Assembly (NCBI GenBank): GCA_018815325.1
Contig: JAHIYE010000011.1
Coordinates: 1 to 64,000 of the forward strand
Source: Gammaproteobacteria bacterium
GTDB taxonomy: Bacteria; Pseudomonadota; Gammaproteobacteria; Burkholderiales; Burkholderiaceae_C
Direction: 5' to 3'
DNA: 64,000 nucleotides
Below the pieces are notes generated by a model that saw only the letters and a list, made by a program, of their open reading frames with translations, was not told the DNA's origin and searched no databases. Position 1 is the first letter of the stretch, and each line of letters starts with the position of its first letter. Shown here one piece after another: positions 15,318 through 25,622 of this stretch. The translations under genes were made by a program, and so were the position numbers.

Positions 15318-15926
15318 TCAAATTTTCCCGCGCTGCTTCAGTCTGCTCAAGGTCTCAGCGGACAGATTCAAATACGACGCCAATTCCTTTTTGGGAATTC
15401 GATCGAAAAGTTCAGGCTGCTTTCGCAAAAAACGGTGCACCCTCCCCGGCGCATCCAGCAAATGCAGTGTGATCGTATGCGCCATGATGTCGCTCATTGA
15501 GCTCATCACGTAGTATTCGAACTGTTTCTTGACTTCCGGATGTCGATCCATAAACTCAACCCATTGGGTCAAGGGCATTTTGGCGACACGGGCTTTCGTG
15601 ACACAGACAATGCTGTAGGGCGTCGGCTTCTTCAGACACCAGGCTGCATAGCTGGTTTCCATGTCCCGCTCGTCCGCAAAACGCAGAATCATCTCTTTGG
15701 CCTGCTGGTTGGTCACCACACGCTTCAGGATGCCGTCAAGAATGAAATATTGCTCCATCTCATGCACGCCCTGGTGCAATAAAAAATCACCCTTATGACA
15801 GTCAACCACCACCAGATGCGGCTCTAGCTCAGCGTTTTGCAGCGCGTCGAGCCCTTTCAACAAAACATTCTGTTTGAGCTGAACTCGTATGATGTTTTTT
15901 TCGGGGTGATTCTCAACGGTCGACAT
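15318..15926 (-). CDS. Crp/Fnr-family regulator of the oxalate island
   Basis: 202-aa regulator: a cyclic-nucleotide-binding-like beta roll (residues about 15-120, with DFLLHQGVHEMEQYFILDGILKRVV), a dimer helix and a C-terminal winged helix. The recognition helix carries E-T-L-S-R (E191, S194, R195 from the ATG at 15926), the E-x-x-S-R set that FNR uses to read TTGAT half-sites. There is no N-terminal cysteine cluster, so it is not an oxygen-sensing FNR. I take ATG 15926 rather than 15995 because the FNR-like box at 16001-16014 would otherwise touch the start codon; neither start has a clear Shine-Dalgarno. It stands between the tct operon and oxc, convergent to the former and divergent from the latter. 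The inducer is unknown. Confidence 0.82.
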   Translation of the reverse strand: MSTVENHPEKNIIRVQLKQNVLLKGLDALQNAELEPHLVVVDCHKGDFLLHQGVHEMEQYFILDGILKRVVTNQQAKEMILRFADERDMETSYAAWCLKKPTPYSIVCVTKARVAKMPLTQWVEFMDRHPEVKKQFEYYVMSSMSDIMAHTITLHLLDAPGRVHRFLRKQPELFDRIPKKELASYLNLSAETLSRLKQRGKI

Positions 15927-16000
15927 GAAAGCGGATGGCTCAAGTAGGTTTGGGCAGGACGTCTGCTTTGTCAGGTTGCGGGGGCCAAATACCATGAAAA

Positions 16001-16042
16001 TTGACCCGGATCAATGGCGAAACCTGAAGGGGCTCCTATCAT
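16001..16042 (+). promoter_or_regulatory. oxc promoter with FNR-like box at -41.5
   Basis: TTGAC-CCGG-ATCAA (16001-16014) is followed by the -10 hexamer TATCAT at 16037-16042. A start at about 16049 puts the box centre at -41.5, the exact class II activator position for FNR/CRP proteins, and there is no -35 hexamer of note. The same box would lie about 75 bp upstream of the divergent regulator gene (ATG 15926), allowing autoregulation. About 150 nt of untranslated leader precede oxc. Confidence 0.65.
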
Positions 16043-16202
16043 ACCCCGACGGTGCAAGTGACTTGATTGAGTAGATATAGAAAACCGCGCAATCCACCGT
16101 CGAGAACCATAGCGTAAACAACCTGATAACACGGACCACGCGAAACTGATCCATCAGCCGAGCAGTTCATTTTTAGCTACGCCAAACGAAGAGACATTTC
16201 AT

Positions 16203-17933
16203 ATGACAAACGACAGTCAATCACAAGATCAGACCGATGGTTTCCATCTGGTCATCGACGCCCTGAAACTCAACGGGATCACCAATATCTACGGCCTGCC
16301 GGGCATCCCTGTCACGGACCTGACCCGGATGATGCAGGCTGAAGGCATGCGTGTGATTTCGTTCCGTCATGAGCAAAACGCTGGCAACGCCGCCGCCATC
16401 GCCGGCTTCATGACCGGCAAGCCTGGCGTCTGCTTGACCGTATCAGCCCCCGGTTTTCTGAACGGCTTGACTGCGCTGGCCAACGCCACCACGAACTGCT
16501 TCCCCATGATCCTGATCAGCGGCTCCAGCGAGCGCGAGATTGTGGACCTGCAGCAGGGTGACTACGAGGAAATGGACCAGTTGGCTATTGCCAAGCCCCT
16601 GTGCAAGGCGGCCTTCCGTGTGCTCAATGCTGAAGACATCGGCGTGGGCATCGCACGTGCCATCCGTTCAGCCGTCTCTGGCCGCCCTGGCGGCGTGTAT
16701 CTGGACCTGCCAGCCAAGCTGTTTGGCCAGGCCATGGACGCTGCAGCTGGCAAGGCTTCCTTGATCAAGGTGGTTGATGCCGCCCCGCGCCAGATTCCGG
16801 CGCCGGATGCGGTCCAGCGTGCACTGGATCTGCTCAAGGGAGCAAAGAAGCCTTTGATCTTGCTGGGCAAAGGTGCAGCATATGCCCAAGCCGATGCTGA
16901 CATCCGCACCCTGGTCGAGAAGACCGGCATCCCTTACCTGCCCATGTCCATGGCCAAGGGCCTGCTGCCCGACACGCATGAGCAGTCGGCCTCGGCCGCC
17001 CGCTCCTTCGTGTTGCCGGAAGCCGATGTGGTGCTGCTGATCGGCGCACGCCTGAACTGGTTACTCTCGCACGGCAAGGGCAAGACCTGGGGTGGCAAAG
17101 ACCACAAAAACGCAGGTGGCCAGAAGTTCATCCAGATCGACATCTCCCCGACCGAGGCAGACAGCAATGTGGCCATTGATGCACCGGTAGTCGGTGATAT
17201 CGGTTCCTGTGTCTCGGCCCTGCTCGCCGGCATGGGTTCGAACTGGGCCAAGCCGCCAGCCGAATGGCTGAACGCCGTTGCCGAGCGCAAGAACAAGAAC
17301 GTCGCAAAGATGGCAGAGACACTGGCGAAGAATCCGCCCGTGATGAACTACCACAGCTCGCTGAACGTGGTGCGAGACATCATCAAGGCCAATCCGGATG
17401 CCATGCTGGTCAATGAAGGCGCCAACGCACTGGACTTCACCCGCTCCATCGTCGACATGTATAAGCCTCGCAAGCGCCTGGACGTGGGCACCTGGGGCGT
17501 TATGGGCATCGGCATGGGCTTTGCCGTGGCTGCCGCAGTGGAGTCTGGCCAACCGGTCATTGCCATCGAGGGTGACAGCGCTTTCGGTTTCAGCGGCATG
17601 GAAGTCGAAACCATCTGCCGCTACAACCTGCCGGTGTGTATCGTCATCATGAATAACAATGGCGTATATCGCGGCGACGAAGTCAATGTGACGGGCGGCA
17701 AGGATCCGTCGCCCCTCGTGTTCGTCAAGGGCGCACGCTATGACATGCTGATGGAAGCCTTTGGCGGCGTCGGCGTGCAGGCCACCACGCCGGACGAACT
17801 GCGCAAGGCGATGGAAGAAGCCATCAAGTCGCGCAAACCGACCCTGATCAATGCCGTGATCGACGAAGGTGCCGGCACAGAGAGCGGTCGGATTACCAGC
17901 CTGAATCCAACCAGTGCTGCGAAAAAGAAATAA
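16203..17933 (+). CDS. oxc: Oxalyl-CoA decarboxylase
   Basis: 576-aa cytosolic ThDP-dependent enzyme that converts oxalyl-CoA to formyl-CoA and CO2. The sequence has the expected three domains. The cofactor-activating glutamate is E57 in [15 protein letters not shown], the ThDP/Mg motif runs from [13 protein letters not shown] (about residue 457) to NNNGVYRG (about 483), and the substrate-binding region includes the YEEMDQ stretch near 120. Length matches the well-studied Oxalobacter enzyme (568 aa). It is followed 33 bp later by frc, the partner that supplies oxalyl-CoA. An FNR-like promoter lies upstream. Confidence 0.97.
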   Translation: MTNDSQSQDQTDGFHLVIDALKLNGITNIYGLPGIPVTDLTRMMQAEGMRVISFRHEQNAGNAAAIAGFMTGKPGVCLTVSAPGFLNGLTALANATTNCFPMILISGSSEREIVDLQQGDYEEMDQLAIAKPLCKAAFRVLNAEDIGVGIARAIRSAVSGRPGGVYLDLPAKLFGQAMDAAAGKASLIKVVDAAPRQIPAPDAVQRALDLLKGAKKPLILLGKGAAYAQADADIRTLVEKTGIPYLPMSMAKGLLPDTHEQSASAARSFVLPEADVVLLIGARLNWLLSHGKGKTWGGKDHKNAGGQKFIQIDISPTEADSNVAIDAPVVGDIGSCVSALLAGMGSNWAKPPAEWLNAVAERKNKNVAKMAETLAKNPPVMNYHSSLNVVRDIIKANPDAMLVNEGANALDFTRSIVDMYKPRKRLDVGTWGVMGIGMGFAVAAAVESGQPVIAIEGDSAFGFSGMEVETICRYNLPVCIVIMNNNGVYRGDEVNVTGGKDPSPLVFVKGARYDMLMEAFGGVGVQATTPDELRKAMEEAIKSRKPTLINAVIDEGAGTESGRITSLNPTSAAKKK

Positions 17934-17966
17934 GTTACCCAGAGCAATTCACAAGGAGATATGAAA

Positions 17967-19238
17967 ATGTCAAACAAACCACTTAGCGGCATCAAGATCA
18001 TTGACTTTACCCACGTGCAAGCCGGCCCGGCCTGTACCCAGATGCTGGCCTGGTTCGGCGCCGACGTGATCAAGGTAGAGCGTCCCGGCTCCGGCGACGT
18101 TACCCGTGGCCAGCTGCGCGACATGCCCGACGCCGATGCGCTGTACTTCACCATGCTCAACAGCAACAAGCGTGGCCTGACGCTGGATACAAAAAAGCCA
18201 GAAGGCAAGGAAGTACTGGAGAAGCTGATCAAGGAATCCGATGTCATGGTCGAGAACTTTGGCCCTGGCGCACTGGACCGCATGGGCTTCACCTGGGAGC
18301 ATATCCAGAAGCTTAACCCTGGCATGATCCTGGCCTCGGTCAAAGGCTTCAGCGAAGGCCATCACTACGAGGACCTCAAGGTCTATGAAAACGTGGCGCA
18401 GTGTGCTGGCGGCTCGGCCTCCACCACTGGCTGGTGGAAAGGTGAGAACTCCCAACCCACCATCTCTGCAGCAGCCCTGGGTGATTCCAACACCGGCATG
18501 CACCTGGCCATCGGCATTCTGACGGCCATCATCGGCCGCCAGCAAACCGGCAAGGGTCAGAAAGTCGCCGTGTCCATGCAGGATGCCGTGCTCAACCTGT
18601 GCCGCGTCAAGATGCGCGACCAGCAGCGTCTGGAGCGCCTGGGCTACCTGGAAGAGTATCCCCAGTACCCGCATGAGATGGAAGCATTCGCCGACAAGGT
18701 GACACCGCGCGGCGGCAATGCCGGCGGCGGCGGCCAGCCGGGCTGGATCCTGAAATGCAAGGGCTGGCAGACCGACCCCAACGCCTACATCTATTTCACG
18801 GTACAGGGCCATGCCTGGGAGCCAATCTGTGACGCGCTGGGCAAACCCGAGTGGAAAACCGATCCGGCCTACAACACGCCCAAGGGCCGTCAACCGCACA
18901 TCATGGACATCTTCGCCACCATCGAAGACTTCATCAAGGACAAGACCAAGTACGAAGCGGTCGACATCTTCCGCAAGTTCGATATCCCCTGCGCTCCTGT
19001 GCTGTCCATGAAGGAGTTGCTGGTTGACGAGTCCCTGCGCAAGAGCGGCTCTATCGTTGAGGTGCCACACCCCGTGCGCGGCAGCTACTTCACCATCGGC
19101 AGCCCGATCAAATTCTCTGACCTCAAGCCAGAGATCACTGCATCCCCCCTGCTTGGCGAGCATACGGACCAGGTTTTGGCCGAGCTTGGCTACACCAAGG
19201 AGCAGATCAAAGCGATGCACGAAGCCAAGGCGGTTTGA
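17967..19238 (+). CDS. frc: Formyl-CoA:oxalate CoA-transferase
   Basis: 423-aa class III CoA-transferase that moves CoA from formyl-CoA to oxalate, giving oxalyl-CoA and formate, and so cycles with Oxc. The catalytic aspartate lies in LGDSNTGMH (about residue 173, equal to D169 of the Oxalobacter enzyme), and the glycine-rich loop is [19 protein letters not shown] near 250. AAGGAG sits 8 nt before ATG 17967; an ATG two codons earlier (17961) overlaps that signal and is less likely. A strong terminator follows at 19272, so oxc-frc is a two-gene unit. Confidence 0.96.
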   Translation: MSNKPLSGIKIIDFTHVQAGPACTQMLAWFGADVIKVERPGSGDVTRGQLRDMPDADALYFTMLNSNKRGLTLDTKKPEGKEVLEKLIKESDVMVENFGPGALDRMGFTWEHIQKLNPGMILASVKGFSEGHHYEDLKVYENVAQCAGGSASTTGWWKGENSQPTISAAALGDSNTGMHLAIGILTAIIGRQQTGKGQKVAVSMQDAVLNLCRVKMRDQQRLERLGYLEEYPQYPHEMEAFADKVTPRGGNAGGGGQPGWILKCKGWQTDPNAYIYFTVQGHAWEPICDALGKPEWKTDPAYNTPKGRQPHIMDIFATIEDFIKDKTKYEAVDIFRKFDIPCAPVLSMKELLVDESLRKSGSIVEVPHPVRGSYFTIGSPIKFSDLKPEITASPLLGEHTDQVLAELGYTKEQIKAMHEAKAV

Positions 19239-19271
19239 GTATCGGCGCTTCTATTTGCTGACTCAAGATTG

Positions 19272-19300
19272 AGGTGGAGGCTAGATGGCCTCCACCTTTT
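19272..19300 (+). terminator. Rho-independent terminator after frc
   Basis: AGGTGGAGGC and GCCTCCACCT form a perfect 10-bp stem with a 6-nt loop, followed by TTT. The rest of the gap to 19589 contains no gene I can support. Confidence 0.88.
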
Positions 19301-19589
19301 CCGAAGAGCGGCTAGCCAGCGCTGATCAGACAGGACCTGTCAAAACTCTTACGTCTAAGACGCTCAACTGAACACGGCGTTCATTCACAAAATGATGAAA
19401 TCGGCATGTGTTCCCAGAAACTGTCTCATGCCATGCATGAATCGGCCCTAAAACAGTCAAAACACCTCATCTCCAAACAGATGGATGTAGCCGGCAAGTT
19501 GGTATAAACAGTGTGAAAATAAGTGGTTCTGAATATAAGCAGCGGAAATCCCCCTGCACCACGTTTTTGTTTCACATAGGAGTTAGTTG

Positions 19590-20837
19590 ATGAGCAAGGC
19601 ATTAGACGGCGTTCGCATTCTTGATTTCACCCATGTGCAGTCTGGGCCGACTTGCACCCAATTGCTGGCGTGGTTTGGCGCCGACGTGATCAAGGTTGAG
19701 CGTGCAGGTGAAGGGGATGCGACCCGCGGGCAATTACGGGACATTCCCGGCGTCGACAGCTTGTATTTCACCATGCTGAACCACAACAAGCGCTCCATCA
19801 CGCTGGACACCAAGAACCCCAAAGGCAAAGCCGTACTTGACACCCTCATCAAGGAGTGTGATGTGCTGGTTGAGAACTTTGCGCCTGGTGCACTCGATCG
19901 CATGGGTATTACCTGGGAGCACATCCAGAAAATCAACCCCCGCATGATTGTGGCTTCCGTCAAGGGCTTTGGCCCCGGAAAATATGAAGATTGCAAGGTT
20001 TATGAGAACGTCGCCCAGTGCGCAGGCGGTTCGGCCTCCACCAGTGGGTTCGATGACGGTCCTCCGATGGTCACAGGGGCCCAGATCGGTGACAGCGGTA
20101 CCGGCCTGCATCTGGCACTCGGCATTGTGGCTGCACTCTTTCAGCGCGAGACCACCGGGCGCGGCCAAAAGGTGTTGGCCCCCATGCAGGATGCCGTGCT
20201 GAACCTGTGTCGCGTCAAATTGCGCGATCAGCAGCGTCTGGAGCGTACCCATACGCTTCATGAGTACCCACAGTATCCCGATGGCAAGTTTGGCGATGCC
20301 GTTCCACGCGCAGGCAATTCCTCTGGTGGTGGCCAGCCTGGCTCCATTCTCAAGTGCAAGGGCTGGGAGACCGATCCCAATGCCTATATTTATTTCATTA
20401 CACAGGGTGCTGTCTGGCCCGCCGTCTGCAAAGTCATTGGCGAAGAAGACTGGATCACGGACGAGGCTTTCGCAACCCCTGCGGCACGCCTGTTGCACCT
20501 CAAGCCTATTTTTGCACGCATCGAGCAATGGACCATGACCAAGACGAAGTTCGAGGCCATGGACATCCTGAACAAGTACGACATTCCCTGTGGCCCGATT
20601 CTGTCCATGAAGGAAATCTCCGAGGATGAATCCCTGCGCCAGACCGGCACGATCGTTGAGATCGACCATCCGACGCGCGGCAAGTACCTGACAGTTGGCA
20701 ACCCGATCAAGCTGTCAGACAGCGCCACAGAAGTGACACGCTCGCCTTTGCTGGGTGAGCATACCGAAGAAGTATTGACGCAGCTTGGATATGACGCTGA
20801 CTACATCGCCATGCTCAGAAGCGAAAAGGTGATTTAA
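19590..20837 (+). CDS. Second formyl-CoA:oxalate CoA-transferase (Frc paralog)
   Basis: 415-aa class III CoA-transferase, clearly a paralog of the preceding Frc: same N-terminus ([33 protein letters not shown]), catalytic aspartate in IGDSGTGLH and loop [19 protein letters not shown]. In the latter the first copy has [12 protein letters not shown]. The changes (N-to-S beside the glycines and W-to-S after QPG) lie in the active-site lid, so kinetics or acceptor may differ, for instance using another acyl-CoA donor. AGGAG is 7 nt before ATG 19590. It has its own 290-bp upstream region after the frc terminator, so it is regulated separately. Oxalate as acceptor is likely but not certain. Confidence 0.88.
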   Translation: MSKALDGVRILDFTHVQSGPTCTQLLAWFGADVIKVERAGEGDATRGQLRDIPGVDSLYFTMLNHNKRSITLDTKNPKGKAVLDTLIKECDVLVENFAPGALDRMGITWEHIQKINPRMIVASVKGFGPGKYEDCKVYENVAQCAGGSASTSGFDDGPPMVTGAQIGDSGTGLHLALGIVAALFQRETTGRGQKVLAPMQDAVLNLCRVKLRDQQRLERTHTLHEYPQYPDGKFGDAVPRAGNSSGGGQPGSILKCKGWETDPNAYIYFITQGAVWPAVCKVIGEEDWITDEAFATPAARLLHLKPIFARIEQWTMTKTKFEAMDILNKYDIPCGPILSMKEISEDESLRQTGTIVEIDHPTRGKYLTVGNPIKLSDSATEVTRSPLLGEHTEEVLTQLGYDADYIAMLRSEKVI

Positions 20838-20971
20838 ACATTTGCTCAAACCACCTGGATGGGTGAACCTGTGGGACGAGGCAGGGCTCTGGCAGCAGGG
20901 CCAGACCTGACCCTATCATGTCACCCGGCTTGCATGCTTGAGCAGACCCGTTGAATTGGAACAAGAGAAGA

Positions 20972-22669
20972 ATGAACCAGAAAATTATTCCGATAGTTGC
21001 TCAAGAGGTCTCCAAGCAACGCAAGCGACAAGCACCCAAAGGTCGCCGGGTTGACCCGGCCGCCCTGGCAGAGGTTCAGGCACTGCTGGGTCAACAATCC
21101 CGCCAGGCAGACATGCTGATCGAGCACCTGCACAAGCTGCAGGATCATTTTGGACATTTGTCTTCCGCCCATCTCGCCGCCCTGGCACAGGAGATGCGCC
21201 TGGCTCAAACCGAGGTCTATGAGGTCGCCACCTTCTACCATCACTTTGACGTGGTCAAAGAAGGGGAAACCGCACCAGCAACGCTGACCGTTCGTGTTTG
21301 CGATGGCCTGTCGTGTGAGATGGCTGGCGCAAAGACGCTGCTCGATAAGTTGCCCAAGATACTCGGCAAGGATGTTCGGGTCATTGCTGCGCCATGTGTC
21401 GGACGCTGTGAACAGGCTCCGGTGGCAGTGGTCGGTCAAAATCCGGTCATCGGAGCCACATGCGACGCCGTTGAGAAAACGGTCAAAGCTGCGGCCATCA
21501 AGCACACGCCCGAAGGCTTTATCGACCATGCCGCTTATCTGGCTGCTGGTGGCTATGCATTGTTGAAGGATTGCATCTCCGGCAAGCACGATATCGAATC
21601 CGTCATCACAACCATGGAGACCTCAGGCCTTCGCGGTCTGGGTGGCGCAGGTTTTCCAGCAGGCCGCAAATGGCGCATCGTTCGTGCTGAGGCGGGCCCT
21701 CGCCTGATGGCCGTCAATATCGATGAAGGCGAGCCCGGCACATTCAAGGACCGGGTCTATCTTGAGCGTGACCCGCACCGTTTTCTCGAAGGCATGCTGA
21801 TCGCCGCCTGGGCTGTCGGTATTGACAAAATCTACATCTACCTGCGTGACGAATACCATGGCTGCAGAGCCATGCTGGAATCCGAGTTGCAAAAGCTGCG
21901 TGCTGCAGCACCGATGGCAGGCATGCCCGAAATTTTCTTGCGCCGCGGGGCCGGTGCCTACATCTGCGGCGAAGAATCCGCCATGATTGAATCCATCGAA
22001 GGCAAGCGCGGCATGCCTCGCCTGCGCCCCCCCTATGTGGCACAGGTAGGTTTGTTTGGTCGCCCCACGCTGGAGCACAATTTCGAAACCCTGTTCTGGG
22101 TGCGTGAGATCCTCGAAAAAGGTGGCGACTGGTTCACCTCCCACGGCAGGAATGGCCGCAAAGGCTTGCGCTCATTTTCCGTCTCTGGCCGGGTTCGCAG
22201 TCCAGGCGTCAAACTCGCCCCTGCCGGCATCACGATTCAGGAGTTGATCGACGAACACTGCGGTGGCATGCTGGAAGGTCAAACCTTCTATGCGTACCTG
22301 CCAGGCGGGGCTTCGGGGGGGATTCTGCCAGCCTCGATGAACAACATTCCGCTGGACTTTGACACCTTGCAACCCTATGGTTGCTTCATCGGCTCTGCCG
22401 CCGTGATGGTGCTCTCGGACAAGGACACTGCGGTGGGTGCAGCGCGCAACCTCATGCAGTTCTTCAAGCACGAGTCCTGCGGTCAATGCACGCCCTGCCG
22501 CAACGGTACAGCCAAGGCGGCCGACCTGATCGATAAGCCCAAATGGGATCTGGCCTTGCTGGCAGACCTCTCCAACGTGATGCGCGACGCGTCGATCTGC
22601 GGCCTGGGACAAGCTGCGCCGAACCCGGTCGACTGTGTTGTCAAGTATTTCCCGCACGAGCTGGCCTGA
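20972..22669 (+). CDS. NAD-dependent formate dehydrogenase beta subunit (fused NuoE-NuoF type)
   Basis: 565-aa diaphorase subunit that passes electrons from the formate-oxidising subunit to NAD+. Residues about 30-160 are NuoE-like with a [2Fe-2S] cysteine set (VCDGLSC and APCVGRC). The rest is NuoF-like: GLRGLGGAGFPAGRKW for NADH, GAGAYICGEESAMIESIEG for FMN and SCGQCTPCRNG plus a distal cysteine for [4Fe-4S]. Single-chain NuoE-NuoF subunits of this size are known from the tungsten-type formate dehydrogenase 1 of Methylobacterium; FdsG and FdsB are separate genes in Cupriavidus. ATG 20972 is used; a TTG at 20951 is less likely. fdhA follows after 25 bp. Confidence 0.9.
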   Translation: MNQKIIPIVAQEVSKQRKRQAPKGRRVDPAALAEVQALLGQQSRQADMLIEHLHKLQDHFGHLSSAHLAALAQEMRLAQTEVYEVATFYHHFDVVKEGETAPATLTVRVCDGLSCEMAGAKTLLDKLPKILGKDVRVIAAPCVGRCEQAPVAVVGQNPVIGATCDAVEKTVKAAAIKHTPEGFIDHAAYLAAGGYALLKDCISGKHDIESVITTMETSGLRGLGGAGFPAGRKWRIVRAEAGPRLMAVNIDEGEPGTFKDRVYLERDPHRFLEGMLIAAWAVGIDKIYIYLRDEYHGCRAMLESELQKLRAAAPMAGMPEIFLRRGAGAYICGEESAMIESIEGKRGMPRLRPPYVAQVGLFGRPTLEHNFETLFWVREILEKGGDWFTSHGRNGRKGLRSFSVSGRVRSPGVKLAPAGITIQELIDEHCGGMLEGQTFYAYLPGGASGGILPASMNNIPLDFDTLQPYGCFIGSAAVMVLSDKDTAVGAARNLMQFFKHESCGQCTPCRNGTAKAADLIDKPKWDLALLADLSNVMRDASICGLGQAAPNPVDCVVKYFPHELA

Positions 22670-22694
22670 GCCCCGTCGGACACCGAGGAACATC

Positions 22695-25526
22695 ATGAAC
22701 GCGATTACCAGACTAGAAGCGGCCCAACTAGATGCGCCACTTGTCACTTTTGAACTCAACGGCAAGGAAGTGAGCGGAAGATCTAGCGAGACGCTGATCC
22801 AGATTGCCAAACGGGTCGGGGTGGAGATTCCCCACCTTTGCTACAAAGAGGGCATGGAAACTGCCGGTAACTGCCGGGCCTGCATGGTGGAGATCAATGG
22901 CGAGCGGGTATTGGCACCGTCGTGCTGCCGCACTCCAACCACTGGCATGAAAGTCGTCAGCAACAGTGAACGTGCCCTAGCTTCACAAAAAATGGTTCTC
23001 GAACTGCTACTGTCCGACATGCCGGAGACAGCCTACACGCGCGAGAACGAGGTAGACCAGTGGGCCCGAAAACTGGCTGTCGGCAAGCCACGCTTCGAGG
23101 CGCGCAAGCAGGTCAAACAGGACATTTCCCACCCGGCCATTGCCGTGAACCTGGATGCCTGCATACAGTGCACCCGCTGCCTGCGTGCCTGCCGGGATGA
23201 GCAGGTCAACGACGTCATCGGGCTTGCTTTCAGAGGTGATCACGCCAAGATCGTATTCGACATGGATGACCCCATGGGCACCTCCACGTGCGTGGCCTGC
23301 GGTGAATGTGTTCAGGCCTGCCCTACCGGTGCGCTCATGCCTGCGCGGGACGCTGCACTCGCAGTTCCCGACAAGCAGGTCGAGTCAGTCTGCCCGTATT
23401 GCGGCGTAGGCTGTCAGCTGACCTACAACGTCAAGGACAACAAGATTCTCTATGTCGAGGGACGGGATGGCCCGGCCAACCATGGCCGGCTCTGTGTCAA
23501 GGGACGCTATGGCTTCGACTACGCCAATCACCCGCAGCGCCTGACCAAGCCACTGATCCGCCGCGCCGATGCCCCCAAGCAGGGTGACTTCAGCATGGAC
23601 CCGGATCGGGTCATGGACGTGTTTCGCGAAGCCACCTGGGAAGAAGCACTTGAAGTGGCCGGCGGAAAGCTGCGTCAGATCCGCGATCAACACGGCAAGA
23701 AATCACTGGCTGGTTTCGGCTCCGCCAAAGGCAGCAATGAAGAGGCCTACCTGTTCCAGAAGCTCGTGCGTACAGGATTTGGCAGCAACAATGTGGACCA
23801 TTGCACGCGCCTGTGCCATGCATCGTCCGTAGTGGCCTTGCTCGAAGGCATTGGTTCCGGGGCAGTCTCCAACCCAGTGATGGATGTGGTCAAGGCCGAG
23901 GTGGTCATCGTCATCGGCGCCAACCCCACTGTCAATCATCCGGTGGCAGCGACCTGGATCAAGAATGCTGTCAAAAATGGCACCAAACTCGTGGTATGTG
24001 ATCCACGCCGTTCGGACATGGCCCGCATGGCACACCGCTTCCTGCAGTTTAAGCCGGATACCGATGTCGCCATGCTCAATGCCATGATGCATGTGATCGT
24101 GAATGAGAATCTGGTGGACAAGGACTTCATTGCCAGCCGCACCATCGGCTTCGAAGACTTGCGCAAGAATGTCGAGGGTTACAGCCCAGAAGCCATGGCT
24201 CCGATTTGTGGCATCGACGCAGAGACCATCAAGTATGTGGCCCGGCTCTATGCAAGCTCCAAGGAATCCATGATCCTCTGGGGCATGGGAATTTCCCAGC
24301 ACGTTCACGGCACCGACAATGCACGCTGCCTGATTGCGCTGGCCTTGATGACGGGCCAGATCGGCCGCCCCGGTACGGGTCTGCACCCCCTGCGTGGCCA
24401 GAACAATGTGCAGGGTGCTTCGGATGCAGGTTTGATTCCGATGATGTATCCGGATTACCAGAAGGTGTCGGATCCCGAGGTTCAAGCCCGCTTTGAGTCG
24501 GCCTGGAAACTTCAGCCGGGAACGCTGGACAGCCAGCCGGGCCTGACCGTGGTGGAGGTCATGCATGCCATCAAAAAGGGGGACATCCGAGGCATGTATG
24601 TCATGGGTGAGAACCCGGCCATGTCCGATCCCGATGCCAACCATGCAAGGGAATCTCTTGCCGCGCTCGATCACCTGGTCGTACAGGATATCTTCCTGAC
24701 CGAGACCGCCTACCTGGCCGATGTCGTACTACCTGCAAGTGCGTTCCCGGAGAAAAATGGCACGTTCACCAACACGGACCGCCTCGTGCAGATGGGACGT
24801 CAAGCCCTCAATCCGCCAGGCGATGCCAAGCAGGACCTGTGGATTATTCAACAGATTGCTGCGCGCCTTGGTCTGGACTGGAATTACAAACACGTGTCAG
24901 AGGTCTTTGACGAAATGCGCCACACCATGCCCAGCATTGGCGGCATCACCTGGGATCGTCTGGAACGCGAGCATGCGGTAACGTACCCCTGCATGGCCGA
25001 AGGCGATCCTGGCCAGTCGGTGGTTTTCGTTGAGGACTTCCCCAGGGAGTCAGGCCGTGGCCGCTTTGTTCCAGCAGACATCATTCCCGCGAATGAGCGA
25101 CCGGATACCGATTACCCGATGGTGCTCATCACAGGACGCCAGTTGGAGCATTGGCACACGGGCAGCATGACACGGCGCGCCACCGTGCTGGATGCCATCG
25201 AACCCGATCCGATTGCCCTGATCCACCCACTGGATCTGGCCGACTTGAATGCCCAGCCAGGTGACCTGATCACGCTCGAATCGCGCCGGGGTGCTGTCAC
25301 GCTTTATGCAAGAGCAGACGACAGTTCACCGCGCGGCGCCATTTTTGTGCCCTTCTGCTACTACGAGGCAGCGATCAACAAATTGACCAATTCTGCGCTT
25401 GATCCGTTTGGAAAAATTCCCGAGTTCAAGTACTGTGCAATCCGCATCCGTCTCGGCGGCGACTCACCTGCTCAAAGCAGCTATGGCGGTGGCATGGCAT
25501 TGGATCGGCAAGCGCAAACGCAATGA
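22695..25526 (+). CDS. fdhA: Formate dehydrogenase alpha (catalytic) subunit, Mo/W-bis-PGD
   Basis: 943-aa catalytic subunit that oxidises formate to CO2. Order of domains: N-terminal [2Fe-2S] (HLCYKEGMETAGNCRACMVE), a NuoG-like histidine/cysteine region, two [4Fe-4S] motifs (CIQCTRCLRAC and CVACGECVQACPTGAL), a further [4Fe-4S] CPYCGVGC, then the molybdopterin domain. The metal ligand is a cysteine in HCTRLCHASS, not selenocysteine. GAGGAA is 6 nt before ATG 22695; earlier starts lie inside fdhB. With the fused beta subunit it forms a soluble two-subunit NAD-reducing enzyme. No fdhD-like or delta-subunit gene is adjacent. Confidence 0.94.
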   Translation: MNAITRLEAAQLDAPLVTFELNGKEVSGRSSETLIQIAKRVGVEIPHLCYKEGMETAGNCRACMVEINGERVLAPSCCRTPTTGMKVVSNSERALASQKMVLELLLSDMPETAYTRENEVDQWARKLAVGKPRFEARKQVKQDISHPAIAVNLDACIQCTRCLRACRDEQVNDVIGLAFRGDHAKIVFDMDDPMGTSTCVACGECVQACPTGALMPARDAALAVPDKQVESVCPYCGVGCQLTYNVKDNKILYVEGRDGPANHGRLCVKGRYGFDYANHPQRLTKPLIRRADAPKQGDFSMDPDRVMDVFREATWEEALEVAGGKLRQIRDQHGKKSLAGFGSAKGSNEEAYLFQKLVRTGFGSNNVDHCTRLCHASSVVALLEGIGSGAVSNPVMDVVKAEVVIVIGANPTVNHPVAATWIKNAVKNGTKLVVCDPRRSDMARMAHRFLQFKPDTDVAMLNAMMHVIVNENLVDKDFIASRTIGFEDLRKNVEGYSPEAMAPICGIDAETIKYVARLYASSKESMILWGMGISQHVHGTDNARCLIALALMTGQIGRPGTGLHPLRGQNNVQGASDAGLIPMMYPDYQKVSDPEVQARFESAWKLQPGTLDSQPGLTVVEVMHAIKKGDIRGMYVMGENPAMSDPDANHARESLAALDHLVVQDIFLTETAYLADVVLPASAFPEKNGTFTNTDRLVQMGRQALNPPGDAKQDLWIIQQIAARLGLDWNYKHVSEVFDEMRHTMPSIGGITWDRLEREHAVTYPCMAEGDPGQSVVFVEDFPRESGRGRFVPADIIPANERPDTDYPMVLITGRQLEHWHTGSMTRRATVLDAIEPDPIALIHPLDLADLNAQPGDLITLESRRGAVTLYARADDSSPRGAIFVPFCYYEAAINKLTNSALDPFGKIPEFKYCAIRIRLGGDSPAQSSYGGGMALDRQAQTQ

Positions 25527-25539
25527 CATCTGCTCGATG

Positions 25540-25577
25540 GCATGCAGGGCAGTGGGCTTTCCCCTGCCCGGGCATGC
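25540..25577. terminator. Hairpin between convergent fdhA and GGDEF/EAL gene
   Basis: GCATG...GGGCAG pairs with CTGCCC...CATGC around an 11-nt loop. No U-run is present; position between convergent genes suggests a shared transcription end. Confidence 0.45.
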
Positions 25578-25622
25578 CGCACCACTATCACCCCCGCTAT
25601 ACGCCTTCATCAGGCCCAAGGT

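Noticed and set aside
15318-15995. Oxygen-sensing FNR
   Set aside because: No N-terminal cysteine cluster; the cysteines are scattered in the effector domain.
19239-19589. Small gene or RNA between the two frc genes
   Set aside because: Beyond the terminator I found no open frame with a start signal and no stable conserved-looking structure.
20838-20971. FNR-like box before the formate dehydrogenase genes
   Set aside because: A TATCAT hexamer is present at 20914-20919, but the expected position upstream has no TTGAC-N4-ATCAA sequence.
22695-25526. Selenocysteine in the formate dehydrogenase
   Set aside because: The metal-binding position is a cysteine codon and no in-frame TGA is present.
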